From Pseudomonadota bacterium (GTDB lineage Bacteria; Pseudomonadota; Alphaproteobacteria; Sphingomonadales; Sphingomonadaceae), in assembly GCA_030271565.1 (NCBI GenBank), contig JARXKR010000005.1, positions 1-17,353 of the forward strand: a stretch of DNA of 17,353 bases. The letters are read 5' to 3'. Both the position numbers and the translations under genes were made by a program. Shown here in pieces: positions 1 to 7,052 of this stretch. Below the pieces are notes generated by a model, which saw nothing but the letters and a program-made list of their open reading frames with translations, was not told the DNA's origin and made no database searches. Numbering within the stretch: the first letter of the stretch is position 1; every line of letters begins with the position of its first letter.

Positions 1-846
1 CTGCGGACCTGCACAATCCAGGTCAACCTCGACTATTCGAGCGAGGCCGACATGGCGCAGAAGTTCCGCACCAGCCTCGCCCTGCAGCCGCTCGCCACCG
101 CGCTGTTTGCCAATTCGCCGTTCACCGAGGGCAAGCCCAACGGCTTCCTCTCGTACCGCAGCCACATCTGGTCGGACACCGATCCGCAACGCACCGGGAT
201 GCTGCCGTTCGTGTTCGAGGACGGCTTCGGCTACGATCGCTACGCCGAATACATGCTCGATGTGCCGATGTACTTCGTCTACCGCGACGGCAAATATATC
301 GATGCCGCCGGACTCAGTTTCCGCGACTTCCTCAAAGGCAAGCTGGCGGTGCTGCCGGGTGAATTGCCGCTGGCGAGCGACTGGGTCGATCACCTTTCCA
401 CCGCCTTCCCCGAAGTGCGGCTCAAGAGCTTCCTCGAGATGCGCGGCGCCGATGGCGGGCCGTGGAACAAGATCTGCGCGCTGCCTGCATTCTGGGTGGG
501 GCTGCTGTACGATCAGGGCGCGCTCGATGCGGCGTGGGATCTGGTCAAAGACTGGGACATGGCCGGGCGCGAAGAACTGCGCAGCACAGTGCCCAAGCTC
601 GGGCTTGATGCGCCGATCCCAGGGGGCGGCACCTTGAAGGACATCGCTGCCGAGGTGCTGGCGATCTCGCGCAGCGGGCTGAATGCGCGCGGGCGGCTCA
701 ATTCGGCGGGCGACAACGAAAGCGGCTTCCTCGCCCCGCTCGACGAGATCGTCGCCAGCGGCAAAGTCCCGGCGCAGCGGCTGCTCGACAAATTCCATGG
801 CGAATGGGGCGGCGATATGTCGCGGGTTTACGAGGAAAGCTTCTGA
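1..846 (+). CDS. gshA: Glutamate-cysteine ligase, C-terminal part (5' end outside window)
   Basis: The frame is open from base 1 (first visible residues LRTCTIQVNLDYSSEADM) to TGA at 844-846, giving 281 residues. This is the C-terminal part of a protein usually about 450 residues long in this group. It catalyses ATP-dependent joining of glutamate and cysteine, the first step of glutathione synthesis in the cytoplasm. Stretches typical of the plant/alphaproteobacterial GCL family are visible: FANSPFTEGKPNG, SYRSHIW, GMLPFVFEDGFG, DVPMYFVYRDGKY, FPEVRLKSFLEMRGADGG and CALPAFWVGLLYD. The ATG at 52 is an internal methionine, not the start. The stop codon overlaps the next start (TGATG), so the downstream monooxygenase is probably translated by coupling. 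Family recognition is from memory of the motifs and is very secure; the N-terminal half and promoter lie outside the window. Confidence 0.95.
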   Translation: MRTCTIQVNLDYSSEADMAQKFRTSLALQPLATALFANSPFTEGKPNGFLSYRSHIWSDTDPQRTGMLPFVFEDGFGYDRYAEYMLDVPMYFVYRDGKYIDAAGLSFRDFLKGKLAVLPGELPLASDWVDHLSTAFPEVRLKSFLEMRGADGGPWNKICALPAFWVGLLYDQGALDAAWDLVKDWDMAGREELRSTVPKLGLDAPIPGGGTLKDIAAEVLAISRSGLNARGRLNSAGDNESGFLAPLDEIVASGKVPAQRLLDKFHGEWGGDMSRVYEESF

Positions 847-1145
847 TGATTGTGGTGATCGGGCAGTTCCGCTTGCCGGTTGAACGGATGGTTGAGGCTC
901 GCCCCGCAATGGCCCGCGTGATGCTGGCGACCCGCGCTGAAGCAGGCTGCGTCCAATACAATTATGCCGAAGACCTGCTCGATCCCGGGCTGATCCGGGT
1001 CAGCGAGGTGTGGGACAGCCGCGAGCAATTGACCGCGCACCTCGCCACCCCGCATATGGCGCAGTGGGTGCATGAGCGCGCTGGCCTGGGCCTCAGCGAG
1101 CGCGCGATTACGGTTTACGCGGCAGACGAAGGCAAGGTGCTATAG
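846..1145 (+). CDS. ABM-domain putative quinol monooxygenase
   Basis: A 99-residue protein starting at ATG 846, which shares one base with the gshA stop (TGATG). A GAGGA-like ribosome site lies at about 834-838, inside the gshA end. An in-frame ATG at 804 inside gshA would add 14 residues unlike the family and is rejected. The size and the pattern GCVQYNY, then SEVWDSREQLTAHLATPHM, match the antibiotic-biosynthesis monooxygenase (ABM, YgiN-like) ferredoxin-fold family: dimeric, cofactor-independent oxygenases or heme/quinol-binding proteins. The substrate cannot be read from the sequence. Coupling to gshA suggests co-expression, possibly redox related, but that is inference. Its TAG at 1143-1145 directly abuts the stop codon of the minus-strand gene at 1146. 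Confidence 0.85.
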   Translation: MIVVIGQFRLPVERMVEARPAMARVMLATRAEAGCVQYNYAEDLLDPGLIRVSEVWDSREQLTAHLATPHMAQWVHERAGLGLSERAITVYAADEGKVL

Positions 1146-2504
1146 CTACTCAGCCGGTTGCAGGACGACCCGTCGCCCCTTGAGCGCACCCGCGAGCCGG
1201 TTGAAGCGGCTCGTCACCAGCCCATGCTGGTCCATCCAGTCCGAATAGGCCCTGTATTTGGGGTCTTCAGCGAGCAGGTGCTGCTCCTCGGTCTTGGCCC
1301 GCCAGAAATAGATCGCGCTGACGCAGCCGAGGAAGAAGGTGTTGCGAATGGCATCGACCATCGAACCGTTGGTGACCACGAATGGCAGCGAAGCGAACCA
1401 CCAGAACAGGTTCTTCGACAGGTAGGCCGGGTGCCGGGTGAAGGCGTAAGGGCCATTGGTCAGTACGCCGCGGTAGGTCAGGTTCGAAAAACGGATGCCG
1501 AAGGCCATGGTCGCCCAGGCGTAGATCGCGGTGAGAAACACCAGCAGCGCCGCCCAGCCCCACAGCAGCGCGGCGCGGCCATCGAGCAGGTGGGCCCAGT
1601 TCTCGTCGCCAAAGGTGTTGGTGAGGTAAAACAGCGGCCGGTCGGGCGGATTCATCAGCTGGAACGGCGGATAGCACATCAGCGCGGCAAGCCAGCCCGC
1701 GAGATAGGGATTGGCTGAGCGGATCTGCGCATCGAGTGGCTTCATCGTCAGGATGTACCCGATCGTGCCGATCTGCTCGTCGATCACGAACATCAGCGTG
1801 ATCAGCAGGGTCGCCAGGCCAACCGGTCCGGCGAGGAAATTGCTCCAGTCGGGCGTGACCAGATTGGCAAACCCGCCCGGAACGATGCTGATCATGAAGG
1901 CGGTGAAGAAGCCCTTCACCGCCCAGGCGCGCAAGTGGATCGCGATCTTGGCCGGGTCGAACGGCTCGCGCCCGATCAGCAGCGCGCCGAAATGCCAGCA
2001 CGGATCGCGCGGCTCGACCAGCACCCGGTCGAGCCACAGCATGTAGGGTACCGACAGCACGAACATCGGCAGAACCGCCGCGCCGAGCACCTCCATCGCG
2101 AGCAAATAGGGCTCATGCCAGTACCACCGCCCGACGCAGTACAGAAACCCGATGATCGCCCAGGTAGCCCACAGCCCGGCGAGCTTGGTGATCGAAATGT
2201 CGATCACGCTGGCGAGCGGGCGCGGTTTGGTCCAGTCGATCCCGGTCGAGGCGCGGCGGTGGACCTTGGTCACCAGCAATTCGTAAAGCAGCATCGGCAG
2301 CGCCGCGACGACCAGCCCGGTCAGCGCCGCCGAGGGCCCGGTCAGCCGCTCGGCGCGGCTCGGCAATCCCAGTGTGGTGACGATCTCGGGCCAGAAATGG
2401 CATAGCGCAATCCACCCGCCGAGCGCGAGCAGCCCAAGCAGGCCGACCCTGCCGGACACGTCGCTAGGGGGCCGCTGAAGGGCCGAAGGCGCAGGCGATT
2501 GCAT
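1146..2504 (-). CDS. Multi-pass membrane protein with C-terminal ICMT/PEMT-like methyltransferase domain
   Basis: A 452-residue protein with many hydrophobic segments. The last 120 residues carry the isoprenylcysteine carboxyl methyltransferase / phospholipid methyltransferase signature: GPYAFTRHPAYLSKNLFWW with the RHP triplet at 357-359, then TEEQHLLAEDPKYRAYSDW with Glu406/407 and the spaced Tyr residues that contact S-adenosylmethionine in this family. The roughly 330 residues before it form an additional block of about six or more membrane helices, so it is much longer than the usual 150-220-residue ICMT-like enzyme. Likely an inner-membrane methyltransferase of unknown substrate; bacteria lack prenylated CaaX proteins, so the ICMT name describes fold only. 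It is the last gene of a minus-strand run, 46 bp after bamB with a hairpin between them (2511-2537). The start ATG is 2502-2504. Confidence 0.8.
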   Translation of the reverse strand: MQSPAPSALQRPPSDVSGRVGLLGLLALGGWIALCHFWPEIVTTLGLPSRAERLTGPSAALTGLVVAALPMLLYELLVTKVHRRASTGIDWTKPRPLASVIDISITKLAGLWATWAIIGFLYCVGRWYWHEPYLLAMEVLGAAVLPMFVLSVPYMLWLDRVLVEPRDPCWHFGALLIGREPFDPAKIAIHLRAWAVKGFFTAFMISIVPGGFANLVTPDWSNFLAGPVGLATLLITLMFVIDEQIGTIGYILTMKPLDAQIRSANPYLAGWLAALMCYPPFQLMNPPDRPLFYLTNTFGDENWAHLLDGRAALLWGWAALLVFLTAIYAWATMAFGIRFSNLTYRGVLTNGPYAFTRHPAYLSKNLFWWFASLPFVVTNGSMVDAIRNTFFLGCVSAIYFWRAKTEEQHLLAEDPKYRAYSDWMDQHGLVTSRFNRLAGALKGRRVVLQPAE

Positions 2505-2510
2505 GCCACT

Positions 2511-2537
2511 GGCCTTAGCCCGAAAGGGTTAAGGGCC
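2511..2537 (-). other. Stem-loop between bamB and the ICMT-like gene
   Basis: On the minus strand the short gap after the bamB stop contains an arm reading GGCCCTTAACCC, a TTTC loop and an arm reading GGGCTAAGGCC. They pair with one mismatch and one bulge. No U-run follows; the next ATG is six bases on. It may be a weak terminator, an RNA processing site or an mRNA stabiliser that separates bamB expression from the downstream gene. The structure is seen in the sequence; the role is inferred. Confidence 0.4.
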
Positions 2538-2550
2538 GGGTAACGGTGCC

Positions 2551-3897
2551 TCAATGGAAGGCGTTGATCTGGCCGCTATCGTCGAGAACATAGAGCGTCG
2601 CGCCGGCGACGATGGGGGCGAGCGTGATCGGCGCCTTGACCTGCGCGGCCAGAACCGGCTGACCGTCTGCCGCCGCGGCCGAGAACACCTGGCCCTGCGA
2701 ATTGACGAACCACAGCCGGTCACCTGCGAGTACCGGGCCCGACCAGAACAGCGGGTCCTTCTTCTTCGCGACATTGCGGTAGGCGGCGAGCTGCGAGAGC
2801 CACCGCACCTTGCCGCTTGAGCGCGCGATGCACAGCAGCCGCGCATCATCGGTCAGCGTAAAGATCCAGTCGCCCGCCACCGCCGGGGTCGAAATCCCGG
2901 CGAGGTTAAGCTCCCAGATGCGCTGGCCGGTGACCAGTTCGTAGGCGGCCATGCGCCCGCCCTGACCGAGCGCGTAAACCCGGCCGCGATCGATGATCGG
3001 ATCGGCGTCGATGTCGGTCAGGACGCCGACCGAGGTCGACAGCGAGGTCCGGGCGAGCGCGTCGTTCCACAGCTCACGGCCATTTTCATAGCGATAGGCG
3101 ATCAGTTCGCCGGTCGAATAACCCGCGATGATCGTGCCTTGCCCGGCCGCAGCCGCAGCTACTCCGAAGACCCCGGTCTGGCCGACCGAGGCGGCGGCGT
3201 TCCATACCTGGGTGCCGTCAGCGGCGTTCAGCGCGACGATCTGGTTGGCCTGAGTCATCACGAATACGCTGCCGAAGGCGATCGTGGGCGAGCCGCGCAG
3301 CGGGCCCGCGGGTTTGACCTTCCACACCTGTTCGCCGGTCGCGGCATTGAGCGCGGCAACTTCGCCAAGCCCGGTCGTAACATAGACCCGGTCGTCGGCA
3401 ACGCTGGCGCCGCCGCCGTAGATCGAGGTTGAGCCGTCGCCCTTGATCTGGAAATTCTTGCTCCAGCGCGTCGCTCCGGTCTTGGCATCGAAAGCATGCA
3501 TCACGCCGTCGGTGTCCATCACGAACAGCACGCCGCCGCTGACCACAGGCGCGGCGGCGAGCCGCTGCTTCTTGGTCGAACCCGCGATCTTCGCGGTCCA
3601 GATCCGGCTGGGTGCCGAAGCCAGCGCGAGGTTGCCATAGCTCTTGCTGGCAGTGCCGCCGGCCTGCGCCCATTCGGCATTTTCGGTCGCCGGGGGGAGC
3701 ACTACGGCAACGCTTTCGAGCGCGGGGTCGACCTTGGCGCTGGTATCGACCCGGCTGAGGATCGCGACGCGGTTGCCCACGGTCGGCGTGGCGGGCTTGC
3801 CCTTGCCCTTGAGGATGCCGCAGCCAGACAGGCCCGCGATCAGGACGAGCGCCATAGCGGCGGTGAGGCGGGTGGTGGTCTTGGTCGCGGGCATCAT
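2551..3897 (-). CDS. bamB: Outer membrane assembly lipoprotein BamB (PQQ-like beta-propeller)
   Basis: A 448-residue lipoprotein. The N-terminus has a signal peptide ending in the lipobox L23-S-G-C26, so Cys26 is the predicted lipidated residue. The rest is an eight-bladed propeller built from repeats of the type GGVLFVMDTDGVMHAFDAKTGATRW, with AxxxxTG.xxW blade ends recurring across residues about 100-440. BamB is a scaffold of the BAM complex that inserts beta-barrel proteins into the outer membrane; it acts on the periplasmic face. AAGGA lies 4 bases before the ATG at 3897 and 7 before the ATG at 3894, so the second Met may be the real start. It follows yfgM by 12 bp, the widely conserved yfgM-bamB order. 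The usual downstream der GTPase gene is absent; the ICMT-like gene follows instead. Confidence 0.93.
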   Translation of the reverse strand: MMPATKTTTRLTAAMALVLIAGLSGCGILKGKGKPATPTVGNRVAILSRVDTSAKVDPALESVAVVLPPATENAEWAQAGGTASKSYGNLALASAPSRIWTAKIAGSTKKQRLAAAPVVSGGVLFVMDTDGVMHAFDAKTGATRWSKNFQIKGDGSTSIYGGGASVADDRVYVTTGLGEVAALNAATGEQVWKVKPAGPLRGSPTIAFGSVFVMTQANQIVALNAADGTQVWNAAASVGQTGVFGVAAAAAGQGTIIAGYSTGELIAYRYENGRELWNDALARTSLSTSVGVLTDIDADPIIDRGRVYALGQGGRMAAYELVTGQRIWELNLAGISTPAVAGDWIFTLTDDARLLCIARSSGKVRWLSQLAAYRNVAKKKDPLFWSGPVLAGDRLWFVNSQGQVFSAAAADGQPVLAAQVKAPITLAPIVAGATLYVLDDSGQINAFH

Positions 3898-3909
3898 GTT
3901 ATCCTTGGC

Positions 3910-4737
3910 TTAGGCCGGTTTTTGCTTTGGCGCAGGCTGCGCGGATTCTTTATCGCTGGACGCAGCGCGATCGCTGGACGCAGCGCCCGAATCGGCCGGG
4001 GCTTCACTCGGCAAGTCGACCCCGCCGTCATAGCCGAGGCCACTGGCGATCTGGCGGACCCGCACCCGGATCGATTGCGGCGCGTTCTTGTCCTGGCCGA
4101 TTTGCGCAAACAGCGCCCCGGCGAGGTCCGGCTTGCCCGAATCGAGATAGGCCATGCCGAGCAGTTCGCCCGCACTGCCGAAGAAGGCATTACCCGGAAC
4201 CGCGATCGGCTTCATTTTGGCGATCACCTCGTCGGGCTTCATCGTATCGTAGCGCAAGGTCACTTCACGTACCGCCGCGAGTTCGCGGTATAGCTTGGGC
4301 GTCTTGGGATCGGCTGAAATCGCAGCAAAGCGCTTCGCCGCATCGTCGACCTTGCCTTGCTCGGCGGCAATCGCGGCGAGGTTCATCGCGGCGAGCGTGC
4401 GGCTGGCATCGGGGCCTTCCTTGGTCAGCGCCTCGAAATCGCTGGCCGCCGCATCGAGCTGCCCGGCCTGCAATTTGTCGAGCGCGATCATCGCCTTCTC
4501 GCTGCGCACCGCAGCGGCGTTTTTGACCGTGCTGTCCCTGTAGAGGTAGCCCGCGAGGGCAAGCAGGACCACGACCACCAGCGCGCCGACCGGCTTGGCA
4601 AAGCGCTTGAACGCATCGACGACCTGCTCTTCGCGCAGCGCTTCGTCGACCTCGCGCAGGAACCCGTCCTGCTGGGCGGCATCGCGCTCGGCGGCTTTGG
4701 TGACGGGGAGGTTATTGGACGGTGGAGGAATGGCCAA
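3910..4737 (-). CDS. YfgM-like periplasmic TPR protein, inner-membrane anchored
   Basis: A 275-residue protein. Residues 26-45 (FLREVDEALREEQVVDAFKR) form the cytosolic N-terminal segment typical of the YfgM/TPR_21 family. A single membrane helix follows at about 50-66, then an alpha-helical TPR-like periplasmic region (about 75-235) and a charged, low-complexity tail. YfgM interacts with the SecYEG-PpiD translocon and periplasmic chaperones in E. coli; by homology and by its place before bamB it should help secreted proteins. The start is TTG at 4737: an in-frame TGA lies about 30 bases upstream and no ATG occurs before the membrane segment, so TTG is the only good choice. GAAGG precedes it by 8 bases. 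The tail contains a 17/18-bp tandem duplication (3952-3969 and 3970-3987), seen as repeated ASSD motifs. Confidence 0.85.
   Translation of the reverse strand: MAIPPPSNNLPVTKAAERDAAQQDGFLREVDEALREEQVVDAFKRFAKPVGALVVVVLLALAGYLYRDSTVKNAAAVRSEKAMIALDKLQAGQLDAAASDFEALTKEGPDASRTLAAMNLAAIAAEQGKVDDAAKRFAAISADPKTPKLYRELAAVREVTLRYDTMKPDEVIAKMKPIAVPGNAFFGSAGELLGMAYLDSGKPDLAGALFAQIGQDKNAPQSIRVRVRQIASGLGYDGGVDLPSEAPADSGAASSDRAASSDKESAQPAPKQKPA
3952..3987. repeat. 18-bp tandem duplication in the YfgM-like tail
   Basis: Two adjacent 18-bp units, 3952-3969 and 3970-3987, match at 17 of 18 bases. They encode consecutive ASSD-containing hexapeptides in the disordered C-terminal tail of the YfgM-like protein. 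The unit length is a multiple of three, so copy-number change would keep the frame. Confidence 0.75.
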
Positions 4738-4854
4738 GTCGGGTGCCTTCGCTGGCTGCTGGATTCAATTTGGGGGCTGTTTAGCGGATGGGCCGACCAT
4801 TTCAACGCGCAACTTCTGTCTATGCCCCGCTGAAGCTTCGCTGAACGGGAAGAA

Positions 4855-6000
4855 TCACGGAAAATCGGTGCGCCCGAGCGCTTCAGCGTAAGTGATGCGA
4901 TAGGTCCGGATCATGGCCTCTTCGCCGAATTCAGCGAAGGCGCGCGCGCGGTTGGCCGCGCCGATCGCGCTGCGCAGGGCCGGATCGAATGCAGCCGTGG
5001 TCAGTGCGGCGGAAAGCGCCGCTTCATCGCCGGGCGGGGTGATCAGCGGCTGGTTGTCCGGGGAGACGATATCCGCCACGTCGCCGACCGCGGGACTGAC
5101 CACGGCAAGACCCGCCGCCATCGCCTCGACCACCGAGATCGGGAATTGCTCGCTATCGGACGACAATGCGAACAGGTCGAACTGCGGCAAGACCAGCGCC
5201 GGATCGGAGGCGAAACCGGGGAGATGGACGCGGTCTGACAGCCCCAGCCTGGCAGCCTCGGCGAGGATTGCCCCGCGCTCGCCGCCTTCGCCGACAATCA
5301 CCAGCTCCCACGGCGGCGGCAGCGCGGCGAAAGCGCGGACCAGCCGCGGCAGGTTCTTGACCGCGCGCAAACCGGCCAGCGTCCCCAGCCACAGCGCGCC
5401 CGGTGGTTTGGCGATTCCGGACAACGCGACCGGTGGCGCAGTGTTCGCATAGTCGCCCAATGGGATGCCGTTAGGAATGCGCTTCAGCTTGTCCGGCGGC
5501 ACATTCCACATCTGCGCCGCGATGTCCTCAAGCACCCGCGATGGCACCACCAGCGCCGCTGCGGTGGGCAGGGTCAGCCGGCGCAAGCGGTTGCGGATGG
5601 GCTTCAAGCCGCCAGCTTCATCCTGATTGAAGCCGTCCTCGTGATGAACCAGCGGCGGCAGACGCATGATCCGGCCAAACAGCCAATGCGCGCCGACTGC
5701 ATCCATCGATCCCCAGTTGTAGGTCAGCACCAGATCGAACCCGCGCATCGCCCGCGCGATCCGCCACCAGCGCCAAGGGCTGGGCTTGCCCGCAAGCGAG
5801 GGGAAGTTCGCGGGGTAAGACACTGCAATCGCCGGATCGACCGCGCTTGCCGCACCCAATTCACCATCGACCCCTGAAACGACGACATGTTCAACCCCGG
5901 CGCCGAACGCGTTCATCAATTTGGCCGCGCGCAGTTCCTTGCCGCCGGGGGAGAAAGTTGAATGAAGATGCAGCAGCCGCAAGCGGCGCGTTTGGCTCAT
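4855..6000 (-). CDS. Glycosyltransferase, GT4 family (GT-B fold)
   Basis: A 381-residue protein. The N-terminal domain starts LRLLHLHSTFSPGGKELRA, the Gly-Gly loop near residue 19-20 that contacts the donor nucleotide in GT-B retaining enzymes. The C-terminal domain has GTLAGLRAVKNLPRL (Lys215) and the diagnostic E-x7-E motif: Glu284 and Glu292 in SEQFPISVVEAMAAGLAVV. These are the donor-binding residues of GT4. It transfers a sugar from an activated donor, probably in capsule, exopolysaccharide or lipid glycan synthesis; the substrate cannot be told. No membrane helix is evident. Its ATG at 6000 overlaps the TGA of the upstream hydrolase by 4 bp (ATGA), so the two are translationally coupled. 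A 117-bp gap separates it from yfgM downstream, where a separate promoter is likely. Confidence 0.88.
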   Translation of the reverse strand: MSQTRRLRLLHLHSTFSPGGKELRAAKLMNAFGAGVEHVVVSGVDGELGAASAVDPAIAVSYPANFPSLAGKPSPWRWWRIARAMRGFDLVLTYNWGSMDAVGAHWLFGRIMRLPPLVHHEDGFNQDEAGGLKPIRNRLRRLTLPTAAALVVPSRVLEDIAAQMWNVPPDKLKRIPNGIPLGDYANTAPPVALSGIAKPPGALWLGTLAGLRAVKNLPRLVRAFAALPPPWELVIVGEGGERGAILAEAARLGLSDRVHLPGFASDPALVLPQFDLFALSSDSEQFPISVVEAMAAGLAVVSPAVGDVADIVSPDNQPLITPPGDEAALSAALTTAAFDPALRSAIGAANRARAFAEFGEEAMIRTYRITYAEALGRTDFP

Positions 6001-6905
6001 TGGATCCGGGCCAGCAGCCGGTCGATTGCGGCCAGCGCCTCAGGCTCGTTGAGCATCGGCGCGTGGCCGACCGCAGCGACTGTCACCGCGTGGGCCCCCG
6101 GCAAGCGCTGTGCCATCGCGGCGTGCGCCTGCGCGGAGAGCACATCGGACAGTTCGCCGCGCAGCAGCGTGACTGGCTTGCCCGATAGTGCGAGAAACGC
6201 CGGCCACAGATCGACCTCGGGCGTACCCTTCGCTGCATCGGCGGGTCCGAAGGCGTCGGCGATCTTCATGTCGTAATCGAACACGATCCGGCCGCCCGCG
6301 CCCAGCACCATCACCCGCTTGGCCATCGCCAGCCAATCCGCCGCCTGGTAGTTCGGGAAGGCGCGGGCCTGGCTTTCTTCCACCCCGCGCGCGGCGTGCA
6401 TCCAGGTCGGGAAGCTGCGGCCCTGACCGACATAGTCGCGAATTCGCGCGAGGCCCGCCGGGTCCAGTTCGGGCCCGACATCGTTGAGCAGCGCCCCCGC
6501 AATCCGGTCGGGTCCGGTAGCGGCGAGAAACATGGTCAGCAGCCCGCCAAGCGAGGTCCCGATGGCGACGAACCGCTCGATTTGCTCCTGGACAAGCAAT
6601 TGCTCGAGATCGTCGGCATATTGCAGCGGGTTGTAAGTCGCCGGGTCCTTGGCATAGGCGCTGTCGCCGCGCCCGCGCAGGTCAGGGCAGATCACCCGCC
6701 ACTGCCCCGCCAGCCGTTCCGCCAGATCGGCGAAATCGCGCGCATTGCGGGTCAATCCGGGCAGGCACAGCAAAGGCGGCTTGTCGGTTGGTCCGGCGTA
6801 GTCGCGGAAATGGAGCTTGAGCCCGTCGCGGCTGGTCCAGAAGCGGTCGCTCCAGGCCTGAGCCGATGGTACTGCGGTGGCCAAAGGAGCGGACGGAGCG
6901 GTCAT
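5997..6905 (-). CDS. Alpha/beta-fold hydrolase
   Basis: A 302-residue protein with the canonical order of the alpha/beta hydrolase fold. The PLLCLPGLTRNARDF oxyanion-loop region is followed by DLRGRGDSAY, the nucleophile elbow GTSLGG with Ser118, a probable acid Asp254 in RGELSDVL, and His281 in VGHAPMLNEPEA near the C-terminus. The cap domain lies roughly between residues 145 and 230. No signal peptide is present, so it is probably cytoplasmic. It hydrolyses an ester, lactone or similar bond; the substrate is unknown. It is the first gene of the minus-strand run and is coupled to the GT4 gene by an ATGA overlap. A 147-bp intergenic region divides it from divergent astD; no consensus promoter stands out there. 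Confidence 0.88.
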   Translation of the reverse strand: MTAPSAPLATAVPSAQAWSDRFWTSRDGLKLHFRDYAGPTDKPPLLCLPGLTRNARDFADLAERLAGQWRVICPDLRGRGDSAYAKDPATYNPLQYADDLEQLLVQEQIERFVAIGTSLGGLLTMFLAATGPDRIAGALLNDVGPELDPAGLARIRDYVGQGRSFPTWMHAARGVEESQARAFPNYQAADWLAMAKRVMVLGAGGRIVFDYDMKIADAFGPADAAKGTPEVDLWPAFLALSGKPVTLLRGELSDVLSAQAHAAMAQRLPGAHAVTVAAVGHAPMLNEPEALAAIDRLLARIQ

Positions 6906-7052
6906 CGGCCTTGTCTATTGCCCGTTGCCACGCCGCGCGCAAGCCGAACCGCGCAAATCAGGCGCGTTTAGGCAGTCCTTTGCAATTGGGCGCTATGGCG
7001 CTAAAGCGCAGGCAGACCCCCAGAGAGCACTCGGGCAGGAGCGGACCGGACC
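6906..7052. promoter_or_regulatory. Divergent promoter region, hydrolase / astD
   Basis: The 147 bp between two divergent starts must hold both promoters. A TTGCAA at 6980-6985 could be a -35 element for astD, but no matching -10 is found at normal spacing. A small hairpin (GCGCT-AA-AGCGC, 6998-7009) lies near the astD leader. The astD ribosome site AGGAG is at 7037-7041. Nothing else is recognisable. Confidence 0.4.

Noticed and set aside
3496..4293. 265-residue plus-strand ORF opposite bamB and yfgM
   Set aside because: Antisense to two recognised genes, with no motifs.
4738..4854. Consensus promoter for yfgM-bamB
   Set aside because: TTGAAA and CTAAAC occur on the minus strand but at 15-bp spacing, which is too short to list; a promoter is likely but cannot be placed.
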